Part shown: positions 28,664 through 36,974 of the stretch, piece after piece
Numbering within the stretch: position 1 is the stretch's first letter
Layout of the letters: each line of letters begins with the position of its first letter
Assembly (NCBI RefSeq): GCF_947494875.1
Contig: NZ_CANLWM010000004.1
Span: 186,001 to 250,000 of the forward strand
Direction of reading: 5' to 3'
Source of the DNA: an uncultured Williamsia sp.
GTDB taxonomy: Bacteria; Actinomycetota; Actinomycetes; Mycobacteriales; Mycobacteriaceae
DNA: 64,000 nt
Program-made: the position numbers and the translations under genes
Notes under the pieces: generated by a model
Told to the model about the DNA's origin: nothing
Seen by the model: the letters and a program-made list of their open reading frames with translations, nothing else
Databases searched by the model: none

Positions 28664-29466
28664 CCGCGATCCGCCCGGTAGCGCATGGCCCGGCGTTCCA
28701 GGACACGCACGATGCCGTCGGTCGTGATGCCGAGCAGCGCGTAGACGACGAGCCCAAAGATGATGGTGTCGGTGCGGAAGAAGTCCCGGGCGTTGTTGAT
28801 GATGTAACCGAGTCCGGCGTCGGCGTTTATCTGTTCGGCGACGATCAGCGACAGCCATGCGATGGCCAGTGACTGCCGGAGCCCCACCAGGAGCTGCGGT
28901 GCGATGCTCGGGATGATCACCCGCGAGAACCGTTGACGCCACGAGAAGCCGAGGACGTCGGCCGTCTCGAGGTGCCGGCGGTCGATCTGGCGGATGGCCG
29001 AGAAGGTGTTGAGGTACAGCGGGAACGCGACGCCGAGCGCCACCAGCAGGATCTTCGGGGTCTCGCCGATCCCGAACCACAGGATGAACAGTGGGATGAG
29101 GCCGAGGTGGGGCAGTGCCCGCAGCATCTGCAGCGGCGGGTCGACCGTGGCCTCCGCGATGCGGGACAGTCCGACCAGCGCACCCAGCGCGACGCCGATG
29201 ACGCCGCCGAGAACGAGTCCCTCCACGACACGGGTGCCGGACACGACCAGCGCGTCTGTGAGCTCGCCACTGCGCGCCAGCTCGATGCCCGCGTCCACGA
29301 TGAGCGACGGCGCGGGCAGGATGCGCTCCGGGATGACGCGGAGCGCGCTGCCGATCTGCCACAGGATCAGCAGCGCGATCGGTGACAGAACACGGATCAC
29401 CGTCCAACGGTGGCGGGACCACCGGTCAGTGTGGTTCGGGCCCTCGGTGACCGACGTCGGTGTCAT
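28660..29466 (-). CDS. ssuC: alkanesulfonate ABC transporter permease
   Basis: The permease has about six transmembrane segments and the binding-protein-dependent transport motif (EAA loop: ETADVLGFSWRQRFSRVIIP). The sulfonate-type subfamily is shown by the IVAEQINADAGLGYIINNARDFF segment. It is the first gene of the ssuCBAD operon. The start could be ATG 29466 or ATG 29508; neither has a good ribosome site. Upstream bases 29467-29614 have no clear operator, though sulfur limitation is the known trigger for such operons. Confidence 0.92.
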   Translation of the reverse strand: MTPTSVTEGPNHTDRWSRHRWTVIRVLSPIALLILWQIGSALRVIPERILPAPSLIVDAGIELARSGELTDALVVSGTRVVEGLVLGGVIGVALGALVGLSRIAEATVDPPLQMLRALPHLGLIPLFILWFGIGETPKILLVALGVAFPLYLNTFSAIRQIDRRHLETADVLGFSWRQRFSRVIIPSIAPQLLVGLRQSLAIAWLSLIVAEQINADAGLGYIINNARDFFRTDTIIFGLVVYALLGITTDGIVRVLERRAMRYRADRG

Positions 29467-29614
29467 GGCAACCGGTGTCGGGTGACCTGCGGACAAGATG
29501 GCGACCATCGTCCGACGGTCACAAACCGGACAGCACCCGGCGAGGGTTGCCGTCAGTCTGGGCCGATGTCGGCCGTGGCTTGCCCCGACGCCCGCACGTC
29601 GCTACGGGACGGGC

Positions 29615-29857
29615 TCAGCCGCGGTCGGTCTTGCCCTGCAGACGCTCGATCTCCTCGGAGGCCTGTGCCTTGGTCAGATCGGCCGAGAGGGTCTCGCCGG
29701 CGTCGCGGGCGAGGGTGTCCAGGTAGCTCTTCTGCGCTCCGGTCATCGGCTCGTCGCCGGTGACCCAGTTCTGCGGATCCTTCTCGGTCGTGTTGCCGGC
29801 GTCGGCACCGAGGACCTCACCGGTCTCCGACGTCGAACGTGCGTTCGATTCAGTCAT
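29615..29857 (-). CDS. DUF3072 family protein
   Basis: An 80-residue soluble, acidic protein. Residues 25-80 match the DUF3072 pattern (DPQNWVTGDEPMTGAQKSYLDTLA, then ADLTKAQASEEIERLQ), widespread in actinobacteria and of unknown function. The first 25 residues look disordered. TACGGT on the minus strand (29869-29864) lies six bases before the ATG, so a leaderless transcript is likely. It lies upstream of ssuC on the same strand but 148 bases away. Confidence 0.85.
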   Translation of the reverse strand: MTESNARSTSETGEVLGADAGNTTEKDPQNWVTGDEPMTGAQKSYLDTLARDAGETLSADLTKAQASEEIERLQGKTDRG

Positions 29858-29863
29858 GACCCG

Positions 29864-29869
29864 ACCGTA
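29864..29869 (-). promoter_or_regulatory. -10 element of the DUF3072 gene (leaderless)
   Basis: Reading the minus strand, TACGGT is followed by CGGGTC and the ATG at 29857. Confidence 0.5.
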
Positions 29870-29906
29870 CGCCCGATTCGACGCGCCGTCGACCGGCACG
29901 GACCGA

Positions 29907-29912
29907 TACGTT
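29907..29912 (+). promoter_or_regulatory. -10 element of the secreted hydrolase gene (leaderless)
   Basis: TACGTT is followed by seven bases and the GTG at 29920, which supports that codon over the ATG directly after it. Confidence 0.5.
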
Positions 29913-29919
29913 GAGCGCC

Positions 29920-31470
29920 GTGATGCCGCGCCGAGTCCGTGCCCTCGTCCTCGCCCCGCTCCTCGCAACCGTCGCGGTGGTGCTCGCACCGACGGGCGCC
30001 GCGCAGGCAGCACCGACCTGGGGTCCGTGCCCTGCGGTCCACGGCGCGTCGAAGGACACGCTGTGCACGACGATCCGCGTTCCCGTCGACTACGCGCGTC
30101 CGTCCGCCGGGAGCATCGGCGTCCTCGTGTCGAAGCTGCCCGCGCGGGGTGAGCGCCGTGGGGTGCTGTTCGGAAACCCCGGTGGCCCCGGTGGTGACGC
30201 GATCGGGATGTTCAGCCTGCTGCAGACGCCGCTTGCTCTCCGCGACTCCTACGACCTGATCGCCGTGCAACCGCGGGGACTGATCGGAGCCGGCGCGCTG
30301 GACTGCACGCCGCCGTCGCCGTCGGACCCCGCGTCCTATCTGTTCGCCGCCGGAGCGCTGCGGGCCTCGTGTGCGAAGAAGTCGTCGCAGGCCTACATCC
30401 GCTCGATCACCACCGCGAACACCGCCCGCGACATCGATTCCGCGCGTGCGCAACTCGGCCTGGGTGATCGCGTGGACCTGCTGGGGATCTCGTACGGGAC
30501 GACGCTCATGTCGACCTACGCGACGCTCTTCCCGCAGCACACCGACCGGCTCATGCTCGACTCCGCGGTCGACCCGCGCCTGGAGTGGAACACGCTGCTC
30601 ACAGCGCAGACGCCGGGATACCGCGCGCGCATCTCCGATCTTTTCACGTGGATCGCCGACCACGACTCGATCTACCGACTCGGGTCGACGCCGCTCGCCG
30701 TCTACCGCACCTGGAGCGCGAAGGTGACGGCGGAGGCCGGTATGCCGCCGTCGGTGAGCCCGCCGCCTGCGCGCGTCGGCGACGTGCCCCCGGGGCTGCG
30801 CGCCCAGGCCCAGGCCTACGTCACCGGACAGAACCTGACCGGTGAGGCACGCGCCCGCTTCGACAACCTCCTCGCGAGCCTCGTCACCGGCAAGCGCCAG
30901 TCGGGCTCGACGTTGTTGACGCTCACACGGATCGGTGCGCCCGACCGCAACGCCTGGCCGCTCATCGCCCAGCGGATCCTCGCCGCGCCGCAGGCGCCGC
31001 CGAAGCAGTCGCCCGACGACCTGCGCGTCGGCCTGAACTCCGTCGCCATGCAGAACACCCTGCTGTGCAACGAGAACGCCGTCCCTGCGAACCTGGGACT
31101 CGTCCCCGCGTCGTTGGTGGACCAGCTGCTGGTGTCGGACCCCGTGGCCGGCCCGGGACTGCTGTTCGAGTCGGGGCTGTTCTGTTCGGGCGTCACACCG
31201 TCCGCCCGCCCGGTCCCCATCACCGGTGCGCGATTGCAGGTGCGGCCGCTGCAGATCCAGGCGATCGGTGACCCGCAGACGCCGTACCGCCCGAGTCTCG
31301 AACACCGTCGTCTCATGGGTGCGCACCTGATCACCGTCGGCGGCGGCGACCACGGTCAGTTCGGGCGATCCAACCCGGTCGTCGACGCGGCGATCGTGGA
31401 CTACCTGCGCACCGGTCGCACCTCGGTGACGACGGCTCCGCAGGCCCCGATCACGACATCGCTGCGGTGA
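29920..31470 (+). CDS. secreted alpha/beta hydrolase (tripeptidyl aminopeptidase-like)
   Basis: The 516-residue protein has a Sec signal peptide (basic RRVRA, hydrophobic core, cleavage near AQA-AP). The mature enzyme has the oxyanion motif GNPGGPGGDA, the nucleophile elbow GISYG (Ser), the acidic residue in GDPQTPY and the His in GGGDHGQF. This set is typical of S33-type tripeptidyl aminopeptidases and related secreted hydrolases of actinomycetes. It contains several Cys, which suits an extracellular protein. Its stop overlaps the next gene, a DsbA-like protein, by four bases. Substrate not known. Confidence 0.85.
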   Translation: MMPRRVRALVLAPLLATVAVVLAPTGAAQAAPTWGPCPAVHGASKDTLCTTIRVPVDYARPSAGSIGVLVSKLPARGERRGVLFGNPGGPGGDAIGMFSLLQTPLALRDSYDLIAVQPRGLIGAGALDCTPPSPSDPASYLFAAGALRASCAKKSSQAYIRSITTANTARDIDSARAQLGLGDRVDLLGISYGTTLMSTYATLFPQHTDRLMLDSAVDPRLEWNTLLTAQTPGYRARISDLFTWIADHDSIYRLGSTPLAVYRTWSAKVTAEAGMPPSVSPPPARVGDVPPGLRAQAQAYVTGQNLTGEARARFDNLLASLVTGKRQSGSTLLTLTRIGAPDRNAWPLIAQRILAAPQAPPKQSPDDLRVGLNSVAMQNTLLCNENAVPANLGLVPASLVDQLLVSDPVAGPGLLFESGLFCSGVTPSARPVPITGARLQVRPLQIQAIGDPQTPYRPSLEHRRLMGAHLITVGGGDHGQFGRSNPVVDAAIVDYLRTGRTSVTTAPQAPITTSLR

Positions 31471-32117
31471 CCGCCGACCCGCTCACGGTCGACATCTGGT
31501 CGGACATCGCCTGTCCGTGGTGCTATCTCGGCACACGACGGTTCGAGACCGCACTCGCGGAGTTCGACGGCCGCGACGACGTCGTCGTGACCCACCACAG
31601 CTTCGAACTCGCACCGGACACGCCGGTCGACTTCGACGGCTCCGAGGTCGACTTCCTCGTGCAGCACAAGGGACTCCCGGCCGCGCAGGCGCGTCAGATG
31701 CTCGCGCAGATGACAGAGACCGGTGCGCAGGACGGCGTCCGGTACGACTTCGACGCCCTCCGGCACACCAACACCCGCAAGGCCCACGAGGTGCTTCACC
31801 TCGCGAAAGCCGATGGACTGCAACGGGAGCTGGTCGACCGTATGTTCGCCGCCTATTTCGCCGAGGGTCGGCACCTCGGGGGCGACGAGGACCTCGCCGA
31901 TCTCGCGGCCGAGGTCGGACTCGACCGCGACGAGGTCCTGATCGCGCTGGAGGAGGGCACCTACGCCGACGCGGTGACCGCCGACATCGAGCAGGCCCGC
32001 GAGTACGGGATCACCGGTGTGCCGTTCTTCGTCCTCGACGGCCGGTACGGCATCTCCGGTGCGCAGTCGCCCGAGGTGCTGCGATCGGCGCTGGAGCAGG
32101 TCCGCGCCGAGCGCTGA
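31467..32117 (+). CDS. DsbA-family (FrnE-like) oxidoreductase
   Basis: A 216-residue thioredoxin-fold protein with the redox motif CPWC (SDIACPWCYLGTRRFE) near residue 16 and the cis-Pro loop GVPFFVLDGRYGISGAQ. The helical insertion between them is typical of FrnE/2-hydroxychromene isomerase-like members. No signal peptide is seen, so it probably acts in the cytoplasm. The GTG start overlaps the stop of the secreted hydrolase gene. Confidence 0.9.
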   Translation: MTADPLTVDIWSDIACPWCYLGTRRFETALAEFDGRDDVVVTHHSFELAPDTPVDFDGSEVDFLVQHKGLPAAQARQMLAQMTETGAQDGVRYDFDALRHTNTRKAHEVLHLAKADGLQRELVDRMFAAYFAEGRHLGGDEDLADLAAEVGLDRDEVLIALEEGTYADAVTADIEQAREYGITGVPFFVLDGRYGISGAQSPEVLRSALEQVRAER

Positions 32118-32171
32118 CGGACGGCGATCTCGCCGTTCTCGTGACGTTCACCTTCCGGTAGTCAGCGTCAC

Positions 32172-32177
32172 TAACAT
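32172..32177 (+). promoter_or_regulatory. -10 element of the secreted nuclease gene
   Basis: TAACAT lies eight bases before the ATG at 32186, so the transcript has no or almost no leader. Confidence 0.45.
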
Positions 32178-32185
32178 CCAGTCGC

Positions 32186-34027
32186 ATGAGAACTGTGGCC
32201 TGGCTCGTCCCCGCCGTCGTGACGACGGCACTGGCACTGACGGCGTCGACGGCGACGGCACTGGCACTGACGGCGTCGACGGCGACGGCGGCCCCGCCTG
32301 CTCCCACGACTACCACCACGACCATCGCGGCGATCCAGGGACCGGGGTTCACCTCGCCGCTCGCCGGACGTGCGGTGTCGGGTGTCGAGGGCGTGGTCAC
32401 CGCGGTACGCACGTCCTCGCCGCGAGGATTCTGGATCCAGTCGCGGACGCCCGATCGCGACGACGCCACCTCCGACGCGGCGTTCGTCGTCACGAACCCG
32501 ACTGCGCCCGCGGTGGCCGTCGGTGACGAGGTCGCCGTGGACGGCACGGTCACCGAGTTCCGTTCCGGCGGTGCGTCGTCGACGAATCTGTCGGTCACGG
32601 AGATCACCTCGCCGACGGTGACGACGAAGTCACGCCGCAACGCCCTGCCCGCCCCGCTCGTGATCGGACCGACCACGGTCCCCGACCGCTTCGCCCCGCC
32701 CACGACCGGCGACGTCGAGACGATCGGCCGCGTGCAGGCGCGACGCTCGGCGCAGGAGTTCTGGGAGGCCCACGAGGGGATGCGGGTGGAGATCCCCGCA
32801 CCGAGGGTGATCGCCCCCAGCAACACCTACGGTGACGTCTACATCACGTCGAAACCATTCACGCAGAACACCTATCGGGGTGACGCGCTGCTCTCGAGCT
32901 ACGACCTGCCGACGGGGCGGCTCCACGTCACCGCCCTCGACGGCGCGAAGCCCACGCTGACCGTCGGGGACCGCTTCGCCGGACCGGTCACCGGGGTCGT
33001 CGACTGGTCGTCGTTCGGCGGGTTCACCGTCGACGCACCCTCGCTGCCGCGGGTGGTCCCCGGCGGGCTGGCGCGCACCGTCGCCGGCGGTGCCGCGCCG
33101 GGCGAGTTGTCGGTGGCCACCTACAACGTCGAGAACCTCGCGCCCGGCGACAGCGACGCGAAGTACGCGGCACTCTCGGCCGGCGTGGTGCGGAACCTCG
33201 GGCGGCCGGACATCGTCGCCGTCGAGGAGGTACAGGACAACTCGGGTGCCGCCGACGACGGGACCACCGCCGCCGACCGCACCATCCGACGTCTCACCGA
33301 TGCGATCGCCGCAGCCGGTGGACCGCGATACGCCAGTCGCAGCATCGATCCCGCGAACGACGCCGACGGTGGACAGCCGGGTGGCAACATCCGGACCGTC
33401 TTCCTCTTCGACCCGACGCGCGTCTCGTTCGTCGACCGCGGCATCGCGTCGTCGACGACGGCGACGACAGTCGTGCGCGGGCCGAGTGGTCGGGTGCAGC
33501 TGTCTCAGTCACCCGGGCGCATCGCACCCGCCGATCCCGCCTGGACGAACTCGCGCAAGCCGCTGGTGGGGGAGTTCACGTTCCGGGGCCGGACGGTGTT
33601 CGTCATCGGCAACCACTTCGCGTCGAAGGGCGGGGACCAATCCGCCGACGGCCGTTTCCAGCCACCCGCGCGGTCGTCGGAGACCCAGCGCGACGCGCAG
33701 GCGCAGGTCGAGAACGACTGGGTGCGTGCGACGCTCGCCGTCGATCCCCGTGCTGCGATCGTCTCGGCCGGTGACTTCAACGACTTCCCGTTCAGTCCCG
33801 CCCTGCGCACACTCACCTCCGCGGGCGCGCTCACCGATCTCATCACCACGCTGCCCCGGGACCGGCAGTACACCTACGTCTACTCCGGGGTCTCGCAGGT
33901 GCTCGACCACATCCTGGTGAGCCGGGCGCTTCGTCCGTCGGCACGATACGAGGTGGTGCACCTCAACTCCGAGTTCCCCGACCAGGTCTCCGACCACGAC
34001 CCGCAGGTGGTGCGGGTCCGACCCTGA
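32186..34027 (+). CDS. secreted endonuclease/exonuclease/phosphatase-family nuclease
   Basis: The 613-residue protein has a signal peptide whose hydrophobic core is a tandem duplication (ALALTASTAT twice) ending near ATA-APP. Residues about 50-270 look like an OB-fold substrate-binding region as in ExeM/YhcR nucleases. Residues about 305-613 are the EEP catalytic domain: TYNVENL, VAVEEVQD, GNHFASKGGD, SAGDFND, LDHILVS and SDHDPQV carry the metal and catalytic Asn, Glu, His and Asp residues. It is expected to degrade extracellular DNA for nutrients. It is followed by a convergent TetR gene at 7 bases. Confidence 0.88.
   Translation: MRTVAWLVPAVVTTALALTASTATALALTASTATAAPPAPTTTTTTIAAIQGPGFTSPLAGRAVSGVEGVVTAVRTSSPRGFWIQSRTPDRDDATSDAAFVVTNPTAPAVAVGDEVAVDGTVTEFRSGGASSTNLSVTEITSPTVTTKSRRNALPAPLVIGPTTVPDRFAPPTTGDVETIGRVQARRSAQEFWEAHEGMRVEIPAPRVIAPSNTYGDVYITSKPFTQNTYRGDALLSSYDLPTGRLHVTALDGAKPTLTVGDRFAGPVTGVVDWSSFGGFTVDAPSLPRVVPGGLARTVAGGAAPGELSVATYNVENLAPGDSDAKYAALSAGVVRNLGRPDIVAVEEVQDNSGAADDGTTAADRTIRRLTDAIAAAGGPRYASRSIDPANDADGGQPGGNIRTVFLFDPTRVSFVDRGIASSTTATTVVRGPSGRVQLSQSPGRIAPADPAWTNSRKPLVGEFTFRGRTVFVIGNHFASKGGDQSADGRFQPPARSSETQRDAQAQVENDWVRATLAVDPRAAIVSAGDFNDFPFSPALRTLTSAGALTDLITTLPRDRQYTYVYSGVSQVLDHILVSRALRPSARYEVVHLNSEFPDQVSDHDPQVVRVRP
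32223..32289 (+). repeat. 30-bp tandem repeat, 2.2 copies, in signal-peptide region
   Basis: Two exact 30-base copies (32223-32252 and 32253-32282) plus seven bases of a third encode the doubled ALALTASTAT core of the nuclease signal peptide. The unit is a multiple of three, so copy changes would keep the frame. Confidence 0.95.
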
Positions 34028-34034
34028 CGGTCGA

Positions 34035-34700
34035 TCAGCGGGCTCCGTACCCGCGGACGAGCAGCTCGGCGAGGGTGGCCGCGTACTGCTGGGGATCGAC
34101 CTCGGGGTGATACCGCAGGTACCCGAGCATCGCGTCGATCGCTCCCTGGTACGTGACCGCCATGACCCTGGTGTCCGCCTCGGCCAGCGATCCCTCCGCG
34201 ATCCCGCGCGCGAACAGCGACTCCTGTAGGCGATAGCCCGCCTCGTAGTCGTTCACCGACAACCGCAGGTCCCCGTCCGCGGTGTGCAGGTTGTTCGCGA
34301 TCTGGTCGAGCGCCCGCAACTCGTCGGAGTGCGTGCGGGTCAGCGACGCCATGTGCCGCAGCGCCTGTCGGATGACGTCCGGCGCCGGCCTGTCGAGGTC
34401 GAGTCGCTGTGTCACCTCGTCCCGAAACAGCATCGCGACGTGGATCGCCGTGCGGTACATCAGGTCGTCGCGGTCGTCGAAATAGCGCCAGATCAACCCC
34501 TTGGCGACGTCCGCCGCGGTGGCGATCGCGGTGGCGGACGCGGCGGTGTACCCGCGATCGGCGATCACCGTCACGGCCGCCGTCATGATCTGTTCACGAC
34601 GCTCGTCGGCGCTGAGGCGGACGCGCGCGCGGACGGGCGGGGCGACGTCAGTGGACGACGCCGTCTCCCGCGGTCGACCGGATGGGCTCACGGGCGCCAT
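34035..34700 (-). CDS. TetR-family regulator
   Basis: A 221-residue regulator with the helix-turn-helix at residues about 33-80 (REQIMTAAVTVIADRGYTAASATAIATAADVAKGLIWRYF, shown here in part) and a helical effector domain. The start ATG at 34700 lies inside the upstream membrane-protein gene, a 53-base overlap, so the two genes are co-transcribed. A later start is possible since the first 25 residues look disordered. It likely binds the 43-base dyad at 35084-35126 and so controls its own operon. Confidence 0.88.
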   Translation of the reverse strand: MAPVSPSGRPRETASSTDVAPPVRARVRLSADERREQIMTAAVTVIADRGYTAASATAIATAADVAKGLIWRYFDDRDDLMYRTAIHVAMLFRDEVTQRLDLDRPAPDVIRQALRHMASLTRTHSDELRALDQIANNLHTADGDLRLSVNDYEAGYRLQESLFARGIAEGSLAEADTRVMAVTYQGAIDAMLGYLRYHPEVDPQQYAATLAELLVRGYGAR

Positions 34701-35094
34701 TGTTCTCCGCGAGCGCGATCGCGACGACGAGACCCACCGACGCCAGCATCAGCAGGGCGATGACCACCATCTCGACCTGCATCCACACGGGGACGAAGCC
34801 GGGGATGGACGCCTCGACGGCGTTCACCGCGACGAGTACGCCGGAGATGATCCCGACCGCACGCAGCGCAGGACGACTCCCGGAACGCACGCCGGCCAGG
34901 CGAAGGGGGAGGACCAGGGCGAACACCGCGACGATCGCGGCGTGAACCCAGGCGTCCGTCGAGGTGAACCGCGGAGCGGTCGCCTGGAGGATCGCGAGGA
35001 CGACGACCGTGACCACCGCGATCGCCGAGTACCCGAGGATCGCCCGTCGCAGCCAGAGGTGGGCGAGGGGTACGAGCCGGCTGTTGTTGACCAT
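34648..35094 (-). CDS. four-helix membrane protein co-transcribed with TetR gene
   Basis: The 148-residue protein has four hydrophobic segments (about 21-40, 52-72, 78-100 and 106-128) and no recognised domain. The ATG at 35094 sits within the arms of a large palindrome, so repression would overlap the start. The chosen start gives MVNNSRLVPLAH; an upstream in-frame ATG at 35130 would place 12 residues inside the operator and is less likely. The pairing with a TetR repressor suggests a stress or efflux-related membrane role, but this is inference. Confidence 0.75.
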   Translation of the reverse strand: MVNNSRLVPLAHLWLRRAILGYSAIAVVTVVVLAILQATAPRFTSTDAWVHAAIVAVFALVLPLRLAGVRSGSRPALRAVGIISGVLVAVNAVEASIPGFVPVWMQVEMVVIALLMLASVGLVVAIALAENNGAREPIRSTAGDGVVH

Positions 35095-35126
35095 GTGGTC
35101 ATTATTAGTGACCAGACAGTCAACAA
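35084..35126. promoter_or_regulatory. 43-bp nested dyad, probable TetR operator
   Basis: Two perfect inverted repeats share one axis at 35105: outer arms TTGTTGAC (35084-35091) and GTCAACAA (35119-35126), inner arms TGGTCA (35096-35101) and TGACCA (35109-35114). It covers the start codon of the membrane-protein gene and lies 31 bases before pncA. The size fits two TetR dimers bound to one operator. Confidence 0.8.
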
Positions 35127-35144
35127 GCAAGATCTTTTCCCGAC

Positions 35145-35150
35145 TAGATT
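35145..35150 (+). promoter_or_regulatory. -10 element of pncA (leaderless)
   Basis: TAGATT, then CGGGTC, then the ATG at 35157. The dyad at 35084-35126 covers the position where a -35 would sit, so the TetR protein may also affect pncA. Confidence 0.55.
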
Positions 35151-35156
35151 CGGGTC

Positions 35157-35729
35157 ATGGCCATGGCACTGCTGATCGTCGACGTCCAGAACGACTTCGC
35201 CGAGGGTGGAGCCCTCGGCGTCTCCGGGGGAACCGCCGTCGCACGCGGGGTCACCGACCTGCTGCGGACGCACCGCGACGACTACGCGCTCGTCGTCGCA
35301 TCTCGCGACTGGCACGACGCCGATTCCGACAACGGCGGGCACTTCGCGCTCACCGGTGAGCCCGACTTCACCACCACCTGGCCGGTGCACTGCGTCGCCG
35401 AAACCCACGGCGCTGCCTACCATCCGGACTTCGACACCGCCGCGGTCGACGTCGAGATCTACAAGGGCCGAGGCGAACCGGCGTACTCGGCGTTCGAGGG
35501 TGCCACTGCCGATGGCGTGCCGCTCGCGGACGTGTTGCGCGACAACGCCATCGACACCGTCGAGGTCGTCGGACTCGCCACCGACTACTGCGTGCGCGCC
35601 TCGGCTCTCGACGCGGTCGGCAGCGGGGTGACCGTGCGGGTGCGCCGCGACCTCGTCGCCGGTGTCGCCGAGGAGACCAGCGCCGCCGCGATGCGGGAGA
35701 TGGCCACCGCGGGCGCCGACATCGTCTGA
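35157..35729 (+). CDS. pncA: nicotinamidase/pyrazinamidase
   Basis: PncA hydrolyses nicotinamide to nicotinate for NAD recycling and in mycobacteria activates pyrazinamide. The catalytic triad is visible: Asp9 (VDVQNDF), Lys103 (EIYKGRG) and Cys145 (ATDYCVRAS). Metal ligands are Asp51 and His53 (RDWH), His62 and His78 (WPVHC). The length of 190 residues is typical. It is transcribed from a leaderless promoter next to the TetR dyad and converges on the DUF5313 gene (19-base gap). Confidence 0.95.
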   Translation: MAMALLIVDVQNDFAEGGALGVSGGTAVARGVTDLLRTHRDDYALVVASRDWHDADSDNGGHFALTGEPDFTTTWPVHCVAETHGAAYHPDFDTAAVDVEIYKGRGEPAYSAFEGATADGVPLADVLRDNAIDTVEVVGLATDYCVRASALDAVGSGVTVRVRRDLVAGVAEETSAAAMREMATAGADIV

Positions 35730-35748
35730 GGCGGAACCGGTCGGGGTC

Positions 35749-36126
35749 TCAGAGCCCCCGGTACTTCGCGAGGTACGCCTGCTCCGCGGGGAGGTTGCGG
35801 GCGCGCTCTCGTGCGTCGACCAGTGCCGGGTCGAGTCCGTGCTGCGCGAGGCGATGGCGTCGGTAGACACGGTTGAGGGCGATCGAGAAGTACACGTACG
35901 GCAGCAGGATCGGCACCGTCATCATCGCTTTCACGACCCAGTCGGTCGGCAGGACGAGGAACGGTGCGAGCAGCACGAGACACGGAACCGCCCAGCGGGC
36001 GACCATCTTCGGACCTGCGCCCCGTCCGGCCAGGTCGTGCGTCACCCATGGCAGATACCTGTCGTCGAGGCGTAGGCCGTAGCCGTAGAGCACCTGACGC
36101 CAGAGGGGCGGCCGCGCGGGCGTCAC
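35749..36126 (-). CDS. DUF5313 family membrane protein
   Basis: A 125-residue protein starting TPARPPLWRQVLYGYGLRLDD with the motif LPWVTHDLAG, two hydrophobic segments (about 43-62 and 67-87) and a charged C-terminus (RERARNLPAEQAYLAKYRGL, positions 106-125). This matches the actinobacterial DUF5313 family of unknown function. The GTG start overlaps the tam stop (GTGA), so it is translated from the same message as tam. Confidence 0.8.
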   Translation of the reverse strand: MTPARPPLWRQVLYGYGLRLDDRYLPWVTHDLAGRGAGPKMVARWAVPCLVLLAPFLVLPTDWVVKAMMTVPILLPYVYFSIALNRVYRRHRLAQHGLDPALVDARERARNLPAEQAYLAKYRGL

Positions 36127-36890
36127 GCGCCGACCTCGGCCACCACGAACACCCGACGGAACGGGAACCAGGTCCGTCCGGGCGCGTGCTCGGGATAGTG
36201 CTCGCGAAATGTCGGGGCGAGGTCGCTGCGGAATGCATCCCACCCCGCGTCGTCCAGGACGTCTCGGATCGGGGTGAGTGCGGTGCCGGTGACCCACTCG
36301 AGCACGGCGTCGGGTCCCTCCAGTTCCTGCAGGTAGGTCGTCTCCCAGGCGTCGACGCGTGCGCCGCTCCGGTGGAGGATCTCCGCGTAGCCGACGGGGT
36401 CCTCGACGGTCTCGCCGCCCCGGAGCTCCAGCCCGGCGAGGCGGTCCCGCCATGCCGGCGACGCGGCGAGGTCGCGGATCGCGCGGTGTGACGGCGCCTC
36501 GAAGTTGCCCGGCACCTGGAACGCCAGCCAGGAACCCGGCGCCATCGCCTCGGCCCAGCGGGCGATCACCTCCCGATGCGTCGGGATCCACTGCAGGGTC
36601 GCATTGGAGACGATCACGTCGACCTCGGGTCCTGGGGTCCATCCCGCCACGTCGACGACCTCCGCGTCGAGGCCGCGATCACGGGCCGCGGCGACCATCT
36701 CCGGCGAGGAGTCCAGCGCCACGATCCGGGCGCCCGGCCACCGGTCCCGCAGTCCGACAGTGAGATTGCCGGGGCCGCAACCGAGATCGGCGATCACCCG
36801 CGGGGATGTGGCACCGACCCGGCCGATCAGTTCGCCGTAGGGCCGACCGCGGTGATCGGCGAAGGTCAGGTACTGGGCGGGATCCCACAT
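36123..36890 (-). CDS. tam: trans-aconitate 2-methyltransferase
   Basis: Tam methylates trans-aconitate, a toxic by-product that inhibits aconitase. The 255-residue protein begins MWDPAQYLTFADHR and has the SAM-binding motif DLGCGPGNLT, the acidic ALDSSPEM loop, IVSNATLQWIP and QVPGNFEAPSH, all as in known Tam proteins. An AGGAGG site lies six bases before the ATG at 36890, excluding the longer upstream frame. Two copies of a 16-base palindrome lie in the 84 bases upstream and probably control it. DUF5313 follows with a four-base overlap. Confidence 0.93.
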   Translation of the reverse strand: MWDPAQYLTFADHRGRPYGELIGRVGATSPRVIADLGCGPGNLTVGLRDRWPGARIVALDSSPEMVAAARDRGLDAEVVDVAGWTPGPEVDVIVSNATLQWIPTHREVIARWAEAMAPGSWLAFQVPGNFEAPSHRAIRDLAASPAWRDRLAGLELRGGETVEDPVGYAEILHRSGARVDAWETTYLQELEGPDAVLEWVTGTALTPIRDVLDDAGWDAFRSDLAPTFREHYPEHAPGRTWFPFRRVFVVAEVGA

Positions 36891-36915
36891 CGGTGCCTCC
36901 TCGGGACGCGCTTCA

Positions 36916-36931
36916 CAGTACGCGCGTACTG
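36916..36931. promoter_or_regulatory. palindromic operator, proximal copy before tam
   Basis: CAGTACGCGCGTACTG is a perfect 16-base palindrome 25 bases before the tam start. On the minus strand it contains TACTGT, a possible -10, so a bound protein would block transcription. Confidence 0.8.
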
Positions 36932-36941
36932 CTAGAAGCAA

Positions 36942-36957
36942 CAGTATGCGCGTACTG
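36942..36957. promoter_or_regulatory. palindromic operator, distal copy before tam
   Basis: CAGTATGCGCGTACTG differs from the proximal copy at one base. The two copies with their flanking CTA are 19-base direct repeats spaced 26 bases start to start, about 2.5 helical turns. Confidence 0.78.
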
Positions 36958-36974
36958 CTACGTCGTCACAAGGG

